A DNA stretch of 38,385 nt, taken from positions 1-38,385 of the forward strand of contig MU626442.1 of assembly GCA_025603075.1 (NCBI GenBank), read 5' to 3'. The stretch comes from Neoconidiobolus thromboides FSU 785. Taxonomy: Eukaryota > Entomophthoromycota > Entomophthoromycetes > Entomophthorales > Neoconidiobolaceae. The position numbers were made by a program, and so were the translations under genes. Positions 17,640 through 29,037 of the stretch are shown in pieces. The stretch's first letter is position 1. Every line of letters starts with the position of its first letter. The notes beneath the pieces are model-generated. The model saw only the letters and a list, made by a program, of their open reading frames with translations, had not been told where the DNA came from and made no database searches.

Positions 17640-20255
17640 TTAGCAAGAACCAAATCTAGGTTTTAAATGATCAAACATTAATTTATCTTCTAAGGTAACT
17701 GAAGCAGCAATCTTACTTAAAGCTTTAACAAAATGATGTTGTTGTACAAATAATTTTAATTCCAAATTACTGCTATCTTTAATATCGAAATTAATGTTTT
17801 CTCTCAAAGCAATAACTGCTGCTTCTCTAACTAAAGAAGCTAAATCGGCACCACTAAATAATAAATTGATAAAATTAATATTATAAATTTATAGTAAAAA
17901 TAAAAACTTACGAATAACCTTCACATTTACTATCATAAGCAATTTGTTTTAAATCAATATTTTCATCCATTGGTGTTTTTTTACATATGGTTTTTAATAT
18001 TTCATATCTTTCTGCTGAAGTTGGTAATTCAACGTATAATAATTTATCTAATCTACCAGGCCTTAACATAGCTGGATCGATAATATCTAATTAAATAATA
18101 AATTCGTTGGTTTGTTGATTTTTTTATTTTTATCAATTAAATTTACCTGGTCTATTAGTAGCTGCAATAATAAATACATTATTTCTACCTTCGGCACCAT
18201 CCAATTCTGTCAATAAAGTATTAACTACTCTAGCTGATACTTCTGATTGATTTTGATCTCTTTTGGAACATAAAGCATCTAACTCATCAAAAAAAACAAT
18301 ACAGGGAGCAGAGGCTCTAGCTCTTAAAAACACTTGTCGAATAGCCCTTTCACTTTCCCCGACATATTTATTTAATAGCTCTGGTCCTTTGACAGAAATG
18401 AAATTAGAATGAGATTGATTAGCTACTGCTTTAGCTAATAATGTTTTTCCACATCCTGGTGGTCCCCATAATAATACCCCACTTGGTCGACTAATTCCCA
18501 TTTTTTCAAATAATTCAGAATGTTGAATAGGCTCTACTACTGACATTCTTAATTCTTCTCGAATATTAAATAAAGCACCAATATCATCAAAGGTAACATC
18601 GGGTACAGTGGCAAATCCTTCTCTTTTACTACTGGGTTGTACTTTTTTCAAAGCTGATTTAAAATCTTCCATGGTTATATAAATTTGATTTAATTGTTGA
18701 TTATTTAAAGGTTGAGGATATTTTTGTAGAAATTGTTGTATTAAACTAGTTTCATTTGATACATTATTGTTCGTATTTATTACTTGTTGTTGTTGCTTTA
18801 CTTCTATTATTTCTATTTCTTTAACATCTTCTTTAACAACATTCTCTATTTCTTTGTTGCTTTCCGTAGCGGGTGTTTCTATTTCTTTAGTATCTTCTTT
18901 CATAATAATTTCTGTTTCTTTATTGGCTACTTCTTCAACTATCTTTATTTCTGTAATATTTTCTTTTACTGTTTCTATTCCTTTACTCTCCACTTCTTTA
19001 ACATCTTCTGTCGTAATATTATTATCTTGTAAAATACCATTTTCATTTTCCATTTCATTTTCCATTTCATTTTCATTTTCTTCCCCAGTTAAATCGACTA
19101 ATTCATTAAAATCCAATTTACCTTCTTTTAATAAATTAAAGATTCTTTTAACCGCAATCATACCAGCTGTGGAAGTTAAAGCTTCTAAATCAGCACCAAC
19201 ATAACCAGGCGTATTTTTGGATAAATATTTAAAATCAATCTCTTCTAATATTCGTAAATTTTTACATAATACCCTTAAGATTCTATAACAAAATGGAATA
19301 GAAGTTAATATATTACTATAAAAATAATATAATTAATTTACTTTTCTCTACTCTTTTCATCAGGTACACCAATACTAATTTCTCTATCAAATCTACCTGC
19401 TCTTCTTAATGCTGGATCAATGGAATCCGGTCGATTAGTAGCTCCAATTACTAAGACTGGTTTGTTGTCTGTCTTATCAAAGGATAAATCTATAAAAAAA
19501 CCAACAATTAACATTTCTTATTTATAATAATAAAATTGATCTATTTACCATCTAAACAAGTAAGTAATTGAGCCACGATTCTTCTTTCCATTTCTCTTTG
19601 AGCTGTTTCCCTTTTTGGTGTAATAGCATCAATTTCATCTAAAAACAATAAACATGGTGCATTCTTTTTCACCTGTTCAAAAATATTTCGTAACTTTTTT
19701 TCACTCTCTCCACTCATTCCTGAGACTACTGAAGGTGCTGAGACAATAATGATAGGCACTTTTAATTCTCCTGCAATCGCATTCGCTAATTTTGTTTTTC
19801 CTACACCTGGTGGTCCATGAAGTAAGATACCTCGGGGAGACTTTATTCCACTATGAATGTAAATTTCTGGATGAGTAATTGGTAAAGCTATTAATTCTAG
19901 GATTTCCTATAAGAGTTTGAAATAGAAGTTAATATTGGCAGGAGATGTCCTTTTTTTTAAATTTATTACCTCAATAATCGCTTCAATACCACCTAAATCT
20001 TTTAATGTAATCGTTGGTATTTCAATATTAACTATAAAATTAAGAAATTAGTTAATGAACCAATGACGCTATTTTTTAGAACTATTTACTATTTTTATCT
20101 TCTCTCTTTTTCTTTTTTACTGGTTCTTCTAAAGTATCGTCTTTTGCTTCAGTATCTGGCTGAGATTCTACTTCTTTTTTTTCTTCTGATTTGACTTCTG
20201 CTTCACTTACTTTAATCCCGCCTTTACCCCATAACCCTGTGATCCTTTTATTCAT
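17640..20255 (-). CDS. RIX7: RIX7/NVL-type tandem AAA ATPase, 752 aa, 7 exons
   Basis: This is a type II AAA ATPase of the RIX7/NVL group, which strips assembly factors from pre-60S ribosomes in the nucleus. Exons (minus): 20255-20090, 20031-19970, 19906-19549, 19489-19342, 19282-18147, 18086-17912, 17853-17640; six GT-AG introns of 58-63 nt; joined frame 2259 nt. It has an acidic N-terminus with a KKKKR basic signal (about 47-51). AAA domain 1 has Walker A GPPGVGKT (107-114) and Walker B LLFLDEID with DE at 166-167. Its TPKRE and [14 protein letters not shown] segments are typical of NVL rather than CDC48. AAA domain 2 has Walker A GPPGCGKT (518-525), Walker [10 protein letters not shown] (DE 577-578), and [18 protein letters not shown]. 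The linker contains an unusual ~100-aa Glu/Lys-rich repeat tract (about 307-409, including [10 protein letters not shown]-type repeats). The protein is somewhat shorter than yeast Rix7 because the N-terminal domain is reduced. Confidence 0.93.
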
Positions 20256-20498
20256 ATTATTATTCTATTTTTTATTAGCATATTTCGTATTTGTATTCTG
20301 TTGGATTTATTTACTTTAGTTTTTCTACTCATTTTAAAAATTATTAGAAATAATAAAACTCAAGAATTGAAATTTGCTTTAAAAATCGAATTTGAAATTT
20401 AAAAAAGTGAGTATAAATTTCAACCACTTGATAATTTAAAAATATAATATCAAACAATAGTATTAAATGTTTTAATTCAATTTTATTCTACTAATTCT

Positions 20499-21245
20499 TT
20501 ATCCTTCATTATTAGGTTCAACGATTCCTTTTTCTAACAACATTTTTTCCAATTCCCCATTTTGGTGCATTTGCATTAAGATATCACAACCACCAATGAA
20601 TTCTCCTTTAATATAAAGTTGTGGAATAGTTGGCCAAGAACTAATAAATAAACAATATTAAAAAAACTAATAATAATTGAATTAGATCAATAAGAAAACT
20701 TACGAGTACTCCTTAATACCAGAACGAATTTCTTCATCTTCTAATACATTAACCGAAGAAAAGGTATCAATACCTGAATAGATAAAAATCAATTATAAAT
20801 AAAAAAAGAGTCAAAACATCCTTCTCCTTTATAATAAAACCATATTTTTACCTTGCATATTTAAAATAGCTACGGCAGCACGAGAAAATCCACACTAATA
20901 ATTTATTGAAATTTTGTTTTTAAAATAGCTATTAATAAAATGAAATTTACCTGGGGATAATCGGGAGTACCTTTCATAAATAAACATACCGATTGGGCGT
21001 TAATAGCCTGAAAAATGGAAAATTAAATAAATAAAAAAGAAAATAATTCAGTAAAATTCTTTACCTTTTCAATTACTTGTTTAGTATCAGTGGATAAAAA
21101 TTTAACTAATCCAAACTTGGGTTGTTGGAATAAATTCTAATTAATGTTAAATATTAATCAATTGTTCCCTTCTTTTTAATTAGAAATTGCTTTAAACTCG
21201 GATTCTTTTACTTACTTTACTTAATACTCGAAATCTACTTATCAT
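20499..21245 (-). CDS. GRX5: Mitochondrial monothiol glutaredoxin (CGFS type), 137 aa, 6 exons
   Basis: The GRX5-type glutaredoxin carries Fe-S clusters in mitochondrial iron-sulfur assembly. Exons (minus): 21245-21216, 21136-21065, 21007-20951, 20894-20852, 20773-20704, 20640-20499; five GT-AG introns (56-79 nt); joined frame 414 nt. An N-terminal presequence ([10 protein letters not shown], basic, no acids) fits mitochondrial import. The motif [13 protein letters not shown] has the active Cys54. [19 protein letters not shown] contains the cis-Pro and the glutathione-binding GGCD motif. Length matches the family (~140-150 aa). Each exon is tiny (30-142 nt), so ORF scanning alone would miss the gene. 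It is on the same strand as the RIX7-like gene, ending 243 bp before its start. Confidence 0.94.
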
Positions 21246-21991
21246 TTTTTTTATTGATTAAAAGTTGTTGATTTGAGCTGAATCGGATCTGATAATCAAA
21301 ATAGTAAAAATTGGACTAAATTTGAGATTTTAATCAAATAGACTCAACTCGCGTTTTTACTATTGCAAAAATTGAGTGTTTATTTTATTATTAAAACTCA
21401 ATAAACTGTTCACATAAAATTGCTTAAGTAAATATTATTAATTTTTGATATTATTATTGTTAAACATTTTAATTTGTTTATTTATTGTAGTAGAAACTAT
21501 TTTATTAATATACCAAAAATACAAATATTTATTTAATGCTTTAAAATTTTATATCCTAATAATATTTTTCTTCAATTAGTCATGTTTTCTGGTATTTTTA
21601 TATAGAATTAAAATTTAAAATAAATACTTAATGTCTTTAAACAATATGTTTATAGACAACGTTTTACTTTTTATCATAGTATATATTAAGCGTTAATCAA
21701 AAATAAAACCAACTTAAAAAATATCTATATATAAAGCCTAAGATAAATTTTACTTATCTTTATAAATGGTTTTGATCTTTAGCCTTTATAATAATTATTC
21801 AATACCATCAGTAGGGGATGTATTTTTGTGTTTAAGAATTTTGCTGATAACTTTTCCACTCAAATAGTGCTTAAAAGATGGAAAAAGTAATGAAGCCAAA
21901 AAAAACACCCCCAGTATATAAATACTCTTAAAGCCTAAAATAAATCAAATTAACTATTTTGAAAGATACAGTAAATTTTAACATTTAATAA
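21246..21991. other. Upstream region of the glutaredoxin gene, with one MITE
   Basis: AT-rich spacer of ~750 bp. Apart from MITE copy 6 nothing is recognised. Confidence 0.5.
21814..21913 (+). mobile_element. MITE copy 6
   Basis: A 100-bp copy, GGGGATGTATTTTTGTG to AACACCCCCA. The first T of the terminal repeat is missing after TA at 21812-21813. AGTA flanks both sides, so the target duplication is less clear than in other copies. The internal palindrome is present. Confidence 0.85.
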
Positions 21992-24135
21992 TTAAAAATA
22001 ACTCTTATAATTTTTAAACATATTATCTTCATCTTTTGATTTTCTTCTAACTGAAGAATCATGACTAACTTTATTATTATTATCCTTGGTTTAACTGAAT
22101 ATTCTTTGATTTTGACAAGTTGATTCAAAACGTCTTGACCAGTAGCATCTTCCTTGCTATTTCTATTCTTTATTATTACTTCTGGTTTACTATTTTCTTC
22201 TTTTACTTTAGCTAAATAAAATTATTATTAATTCACTATTAAAAGAAAACAAAAAATAAAATTTACATATATTAATACATTTCAAACATGTCATATTATT
22301 ACAATTATATTTAAGATCTACTTTACACCTTTTATCTAAAACACAATATATAACTACTAAGTTTTTAGATGATTTTTTCTTTTGAAATCAATCTTGATAA
22401 TAAATCATCAATCATTAAATAAAATTGTTGATGATTATTTTTAGCAGATATCATATAATGATCATTTAAATATTTTCTTCAAAACAAACTTATTGAATTT
22501 AAATCATATTTTATTTTTCTTTTATCTATTGTATATACTCTTAAATGTAATTTGTTATGAGGTTTAATACCATTTTTAATCCTTATTAAATCTTTGAAAG
22601 GTATATTAGTATGTATCAATAATACTTTTGGTAATTTTTAAAGTTTTATTTGTTGTTGATATTGGGAACAATATATTGGAATTACTTTTGTTGAAAATAG
22701 TCCATTAAACATTGTTCAATATTTTTATAATTTCACCTCTCCTTCATTGGTATATTCGAAACTGAATAAATTTAAAAAGTAATTAAAATTAAAATTATTA
22801 CTTTGTCCTTTTATATTACATTTACTCTCTTTTATATTACATTTATTCTATCTTTTGTAACTATTCCAAACATTTGACGTATAGGATTATTAATTTAGCC
22901 AATTTTATTCGATAATCTAAATAAACTCAATTATCTAATAAATACATTTAATGTATCAATAATATTTTAATTACTCTGAAGGATGATTTAATTCATAACA
23001 TCTTTCAATTTCTTCAAGTAATTTCAAATTCACCAATATCCTTATTTTATTTATAATAAAATAATAGATATTATTTCAAGCATCTTTAATACCATCCAGC
23101 GTTTTTTCTATTAATAAATTACTTACATTCCAAATGATTATATGCGGATGTTTTTTTGATTTCATTACTTTTTTCATTTTTTAAATGTTATTTGAGTGGA
23201 AGGATTGTTAGTAAAGTCCCTAAACAAAAAAATACATCCCCATACCTTAGCATTAAATCTTTAAAATACCTTGAACTTGATTCTTCTGTTTTGTTGTTCA
23301 TCTTTATTACATTACTTACATCGGCTTTTTCTTTTTCATCTATTTGTGCAACTATAATAACAAGTTAAATTAAAAATTAAATTTATCTATAAAACAGTAC
23401 TATTAAATACTACTTACCTTTCTTATGACCAATCAAATGAACATTCCTAAGCCTTTTTAACTCTACTATTTTTTTTAGTAATTTCAACTCTTTTAGCTTC
23501 GAAAAATTCTTCTGTTTCAATACAATCTCCTAAAACATTTTTATTCATTTACTTCAAAACAACCCATTTCTTTTCTTGATAACTATTTAAAGAGTTTTAT
23601 ATAATAATCTTTAATCATATCAAATGCATCTTTTCAACGCCAGTCTCAAAATTACTGTTATTAATCTCATTTTCAATCCCTTATGAATTTATTAATACTT
23701 TTTAAACTTATTTTTACATAATTAGCCACTTACTTAACAACTTGAGAGCATTTTTACTCTTATATACTTTTTCATTTAATTGAATAGCAGCTGAAAAACT
23801 ACCAGTATTAAACCTTGAAATTCCCTGGTTACCACAAATGTTATCTTCAATATCAATTTCATCTGAATTCATCAAACCAATTAAAGATCTTCCTATTTTT
23901 TGATTATTAAAAGTGGAAGTTAAATCATCTTCTTTAAAAAAATTGTAAAATTAGTTGGTGATCTTAAAGCTTCTTGACCATCACAATAGTATTATCCAAT
24001 ATTTGTTTCATTAAGATTAAATGTTGTATTGGTAAATCTCACTAGTCTTTGATTATTAAATATAAGAATTACAATGTCTTTTTGAGCTCTCCTTGTAGAT
24101 TTGGGGTTTTTCATACCGTTAAGATATCCATCCAT
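21992..24135 (-). pseudogene. Decayed multi-exon gene of unknown family, carrying a MITE
   Basis: Minus-strand pieces of protein-like sequence follow one another from ATG at 24135 to TAA at 21992-21994 but change frame and hit stops repeatedly. Readable parts include MDGYLNGMKNPKSTRRAQKD near the start, NSDEIDIEDNICGNQGISRF, QLNEKVYKSKNALKLLSKW, a Cys-rich stretch near 22270-22360 (CVLDKRC ... CNNMTCLKCINIC), and a Lys/Glu-rich end DEDNMFKNYKSYF. Apparent GT...AG intron borders survive (for example between about 22266 and 22215). MITE copy 7 interrupts it. The family is not recognised; the Cys cluster could be a zinc-binding module. Not functional as read. Confidence 0.45.
23143..23242 (-). 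mobile_element. MITE copy 7
   Basis: A 100-bp copy from TGCGGATGTTTTTTTG to AATACATCCCCA, with TA at 23141-23142 and 23243-23244. It sits inside the decayed gene, so insertion came during or after its decay or helped cause it. Confidence 0.9.
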
Positions 24136-26007
24136 TTATTAGTGAGTGTATTGAACTTATTTAAAAGATAAAATTAGATACTTGAAATATCAAGTTAATA
24201 TAAGCATCTAAAATTTTTAAATAATAGCCAAAAATTGCATAGAACGACTTACAACTAGATGCATTGATATTTTTTAATTTATAGTCAAATTCATATTAGG
24301 AAAAAATGACACTGAACTAAAAACGATGAAAGATATCTAGCTGCAAGGCGTTCTAAAAGCATTTACAGATAAAAACACTTAGTACGAGGAAATGGTTTTG
24401 TAAAAGACTATTGTTTTGATAAATAATAAAGTAGAATATTAATCAATTATCATATAACTTAAAGAGAAAAAAATAAAAAAGAATAATAATTACTGTATCA
24501 AGTAATAAACAAAGTACAGTCAAAGGAATCATCGTATCTTATTAAACTTATAAGTTATATCTATTATGAATTTGAATATTTTGCCAAATAATCTCTTGTT
24601 CATTATGATTAATATTAATGCATTTAATATATAGTTCCAAACTAGTTTAATTGTGATTATATTAAATTTATTTTAGTCTTTACATAATAAGACCAAAATG
24701 ATAAAACAGCAAGAAATTAAGTGATAATACCAAACAATAACATACTACATTAAGTAAAGATGACAAAAAGAAATCACAAATGTTGGTATAAGAATAAGAG
24801 ATGAACACAGGATAAGAGGTATCTCAATCAAAACTAAAATATAATATCTGTAAAGCATTTATTTACCGAGAAGATAAATGATGACCAATCAATCACACAT
24901 ACAAATTAACAATAAGTTGAAAAGCAGCATTGATAAAACTAAAAACAATACTAGTAATACAACCAAAGGTACTTTATGGAGAAAAACTACTAATCTAAGG
25001 AAGACCATAAAAGAGGCTTCAAAAGAATTAAACTTAAACTCTGGGGCTGTAAGAAAAAAATACTAATAGTAAAATAAATAGCTTCAAAAATGTTGTTGGT
25101 AATAGCCAAGTAGCAGTATAAGATGCTGAACCAGTGGAAATACTTTTTCCTTGAGGATATATGAAAAATGGTAAAGAGACCAGAAAAAATTTAGTAGGAT
25201 TAATTTTTTCATCAAAAGATGTTAAAGAAACAATCAGCAAATTAAACATCAAGTTTGAAACAACAAAATACATTGCTACACAACTATGAAAAAATAGGTA
25301 ATCAAGCTAACAGCAGCCTAGAAAGCTCCACTCAAAGACGTAAAAGTAGGATAACTCGTACTATTAGAGGTGCTTTATTGGAATCAATAAATATCCGAAG
25401 GAAATCAAAATCAAAAACATGAAAATCTTTTACATAAATTGTTCCACGGAAAAAAGTAAAAGGAAGGAAAAAATAAAGAAAAGATAGGCATGGAAGGGCA
25501 TAATAAAGACAATGTTGTAGAAAAAATTGTCAAAAATCAAAATGAAAAATAATGACAGAAAAGGACAGTGAAATTAATTTCAATGGGTGACCAAGAGCTT
25601 TTTGAGCTTAATAATCAAGAGGAATTTACTGCATAGGAGGGTGGTAAAGATAATTACAAAAATGATCAGGCATTAATTAAAGCTAATAAAAATAATTTAT
25701 AAGTTGCTCTAAACTAGTACTTTCTTATAAACTTATTTTAATAGTTTCAACTAATAAATAAATTTTATAATTTGGTATGTTATTATTATTATACTTTATC
25801 ATTATATCAATAATTAGTAATTTTATTGATAATTTTATTTAAACACCAAAATCACTATAAAAATAATAATATGCAATAAGTTACAAACTATATAAAACAA
25901 ATAAAATAAAAAATATTATTGTAAGGTTTATTTAAAATATTATAAAACTTAATAGCTTTATTAAAAAGTATAATATTAAAAAGTAATATTAAAAAAGCTT
26001 TAAATTA
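24136..26007. other. Gene-poor region with decayed fragments
   Basis: Besides the helix-turn-helix-like scrap at 24878 and Lys-rich broken pieces to about 25700, I see no gene. Stops are frequent in all frames. Confidence 0.45.
24878..25066 (+). pseudogene. Possible transposase N-terminal relic (helix-turn-helix-like)
   Basis: A 62-codon frame from ATG ends in KTIKEASKELNLNSGAVRKKY. This resembles the first helix-turn-helix of Tc1- or pogo-type transposases (TIKEASK-LNL pattern). Downstream, to about 25700, short open pieces are broken by many stops. Probably a decayed element; the assignment is tentative. Confidence 0.3.
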
Positions 26008-26107
26008 TGGGGATGTCTTTTTTGACTTTATCACTTTTTACATTTTTGAGTGCTATTTGAGTGGAAAAATTCTTAGTAAAATTCTTAAACGAAGAAATAC
26101 ATCCCCA
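26008..26107 (-). mobile_element. MITE copy 8
   Basis: A 100-bp copy, TGGGGATGTCTTTTTTG to AATACATCCCCA. Left TA at 26006-26007; the right TA is mutated to TT. First of five copies within 680 bp. Confidence 0.9.
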
Positions 26108-26189
26108 TTCTAATTTTAATAATGTTAAGAAACTTAAAAATTATAACATAAAAAAATAAATTAGATAATGACTTTTTAATTAGTTAAAA

Positions 26190-26289
26190 TGGGGGTGTTT
26201 TTTTTACTTTATTACTTTTTCTATCTTTTAAGTACTATTTGAGTGAAAAAATTATTAGTAAAATTCTTAACCACAAAAATACATCCCTA
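26190..26289 (-). mobile_element. MITE copy 9, terminal repeats degraded
   Basis: TGGGGGTGTTTTTTTT to ATACATCCCTA, about 100 bp. Flanking TA has changed on both sides. Internal blocks (TACTATTTGAGTG, TTAGTAAAATTCTTAA) are intact. Confidence 0.85.
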
Positions 26290-26323
26290 AATGCTGAAAA
26301 CACATTAAAACAAATTTAAGATA

Positions 26324-26423
26324 TGAGGATGTTTTTTTTGGTTTCATTACTTTTCCATTTTTTAAGCTCTATTTGAGTAGAAAGATTGTTAGCAAAATCC
26401 TTAGACAAAAAAATACATCCCCA
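26324..26423 (-). mobile_element. MITE copy 10
   Basis: A 100-bp copy, TGAGGATGTTTTTTTTGG to AATACATCCCCA, with TA at 26322-26323 and 26424-26425. The right TA is shared with copy 11. Confidence 0.9.
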
Positions 26424-26425
26424 TA

Positions 26426-26524
26426 TGGATATATATTTTCTTGTTTAAAGTTTTATTAACAATTTTTCCACTCAAATAGCACTTAAAAAATGGAAAAAGT
26501 GATAAAACTAAAAAAATGTTATCA
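26426..26524 (+). mobile_element. MITE copy 11, abutting copy 10
   Basis: A 99-bp copy in plus orientation, from TGGATATATATTTTC to AATGTTATCA, with TA at 26424-26425 and 26525-26526. The TTTTTCCACTCAAATAGC block and TGGAAAAAGT are perfect. Both terminal repeats are mutated, so it is an old insertion, or copy 10 landed on its TA. Confidence 0.85.
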
Positions 26525-26526
26525 TA

Positions 26527-26554
26527 TAATAATAATAATAATAATAATAATAAA
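26527..26554 (+). repeat. (AAT)n microsatellite
   Basis: About nine AAT units directly after MITE copy 11 and before copy 12. Confidence 0.8.
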
Positions 26555-26584
26555 TTAATAAAAATAATATTTAATAAAAAGATA

Positions 26585-26685
26585 TGGGGGTGTATTTTTG
26601 TGCTTGGTAATTCTATTAATGATTTTTCCACCCAAATAGCAATTAAAAGATGTAAAAGTAATGAAACCAAAGAAAACATCCTTCA
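26585..26685 (+). mobile_element. MITE copy 12
   Basis: A 101-bp copy, TGGGGGTGTATTTTTGTG to AAACATCCTTCA, with TA at 26583-26584 and 26686-26687. The right terminal repeat has two changes. Confidence 0.85.
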
Positions 26686-27741
26686 TATCTTTTATTTTCA
26701 TTTATTTGTTTCATCTTAAACCCATATTTTATTTATGAAAAAAATGCAAACTTGTAAAAGTAATAGAGTAAAGGATGAAAGATTCTAGAAAACATCCCAA
26801 TTAACAAGCTTTCCGAAGCATAAAATAATATATTTGGTAATAAAACTTCTGCTCTAAGTTATAAAGTTCAATCTTTTTTTGAAAAATTACTATTATATTG
26901 ATTCAAGTATGGAGATTCTTAAATTATTTTAGTAGCAACTTTAAAAAGCAGTATAAGCTACTCAAAATCCGTCCAACTTAAATCTAACACGGTAGCAAAA
27001 TAAATGCCCTCAAATTTTAATTGAATCTTCCAAGAAAGCTTATGTATGTGTCAATAATCCCTAGTCAAGCCATAGCCTTATCGGTATTATTTTACTTCAT
27101 TCTTAGCTATATTATAAATAAGTAAGAATTAAATTGAAATATGAAAATAATGTTTCAATATTAGAACTTTCAAGGTTTAAAACGATAAACTTTTGTTTGT
27201 TTTAACCAATAAAATATTTACAAAATTTAAAAGTATAAGGCAAAAATAGATTGACTTAAGAAGCAACTGCAGTTTTAAACACCAAAACAATTAATTTACC
27301 AATATCTAGTTTAGCCGTATCGGAAAAAAAATCGGCAATTTAAAAACTATCAAAAGAATCAAACTTAAACTTAAAGTAACAATATCATTAATATTAATAT
27401 TAAGGGATAAGAGTAATATTAAAACTTAAAATGCCAACTATTATAATGGACTATAAACCATAGATAATTATAGAATAATAACTAAAATTTGACACTTTAA
27501 TGATCTTGACCAAGTAAGGTTTAATACTTTATCAAATCATTCGGACCGAAATTGCATAATAAATTCATGGTAAAACATGGGTCAACGTAATAAGAAAAAT
27601 AATATTATATAGTTTAAAATGATTGGTTAAGAATATCAGTTTATGCTGTCAACTATTACTTATATATGTCAAAAAATGCTATATAAATAGAAGAGTCCTA
27701 AATTTAATATTTATATCTTTACAAGAATCACTAACACCAAA
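26686..27741. other. Spacer upstream of the MGST3-like gene
   Basis: No gene recognised in about 1 kb. It ends with TATATAAAT at 27680-27688, about 55 nt before the MGST3-like ATG, a plausible TATA box. Confidence 0.45.
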
Positions 27742-28393
27742 ATGACTTTTGCTTTATCTCTTAGCCCAGAACATGGTTATGTAAATTTAATTTTATCTGC
27801 TTATTCATTTAATAATACAACTATTAGGTATTATTAACTTCTGCTGCCGTTTCTGTTCAATGCTTTCTCAGTGCTGCTGCTGTATCAAGCTTAAGAAAGA
27901 AATTTAATGTTCCAGTAAGTTTAAACAATAATTCAAATAGACTTGATTTAACATTGATAAAAATAGTACCCAGATTCTGGTGATGGCAGACACGCTGCTA
28001 AATTAAGGTAAATAACAGTAATTAATAGGATTATAGTATATTAAGTAATATAATAGTGATGAACAATGGGAGCAATTCCACAATGCCCAAAGAGCTCATC
28101 GTAATTATACTGAACAAGTAGGAGTAACTCAATCTTTATTACTTGCTGCTGGTATTCTTCATCCTAAAGTAGCTACTGGACTTGGATTAGCTTATATTGT
28201 AAGTTTTGTACCCTTTATATTATATTTGTTTTATTGATGTATAAAAAAGGCTGGACGTCAACTTTATTATCACGGTTATGTTAACCAAGGTCCAAGTGGT
28301 AGAGTTTATGGTGTATTACTCTTAGATGGTGGATTAATCGGTTTACTTGGCACCTTAATCTACTCTGGTTTATCTTTGGCCGGTTTTATTTAA
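27742..28393 (+). CDS. MAPEG-family microsomal glutathione S-transferase 3-like, 150 aa, 5 exons
   Basis: This is an integral ER-membrane MAPEG protein, in the MGST3 class with glutathione transferase/peroxidase activity. Exons: 27742-27780, 27828-27914, 27967-28007, 28057-28198, 28250-28393; four introns of 47-52 nt (GT-AG); joined frame 453 nt. Key family marks: N-terminal EHGYVLLTSAAV, YPDSGDGRHA, FHNAQRAHRNYTEQ (the MGST3 FNCIQRAHQN motif), HPKVATGLGLAYIAGRQLY and YVNQGPSGRVYG. Four hydrophobic helices are visible (about 11-32, 78-95, 96-113, 121-143). Length matches human MGST3 (152 aa). The longest exon is 48 codons, so the gene is invisible to simple ORF scans. Confidence 0.94.
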
Positions 28394-29037
28394 TCTCTTA
28401 ATAGTCATATAATAAACTTAAAATAGCATTTAATATATTGTAACTTTTGAATGTAAAATATCAAGTAAAAGGTAGCTTAGTACTAAAGATTGTTATTTAG
28501 TAAATTTACTAATATTTTGACTCTAATTGTAAATATTATTGAAACATTTTAAAGAGAACGTTTCATGTTTTGTATAAAATTGATTATGTATATTACATTT
28601 GAAAGTATAAAAATAATTATCTAATAAACATAAATACAAATACAGTGATAGGTGTAAGGTGTAAACTCCCTTTTGTCCAAACTGTATGGGACATCATTTT
28701 TTATTCAACATTTAGTTTGAAAAAAATTAACTTTATGTTGTATAAATAATGAACAAAACAATGAAACAATCAAAATTTTCATATTTAATGGATGTAATAC
28801 TAATGTTTTGTTTACAATAACTATAAGACTATAAAGACCTTAAATTTTATAAAAAACAAACATATAATTTCAAAATCAATTCTTTTATTTAAACTTTATA
28901 TTATAAATTAAAAAATGTATATATAAGAAAAGGTATTATGGACTGCAATTTAATTCAAATTGAAGTGTTAATAAACAGAGGAGCTTAATGAACTTGCTTT
29001 CAAAAATGGGAACCTAAAGAGTACGAATAATAACAAA
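28394..29037. other. Convergent intergenic spacer
   Basis: 3' flanks of the MGST3-like gene and the TIS11-like gene. AT-rich; no feature recognised. Confidence 0.5.

Noticed and set aside
18767-19204. Plus-strand open frames opposite the RIX7-like acidic linker
   Set aside because: Hydrophobic Ser/Ile/Phe-rich shadow of the Glu/Lys repeat on the other strand; no start context or family features.
26401-26719. Short open frames on both strands over the MITE cluster
   Set aside because: They are translations of MITE copies (repeated FPFFKCYLSGKIV-like strings) and not genes. The stop-free nature matters only for the amidase insertion.
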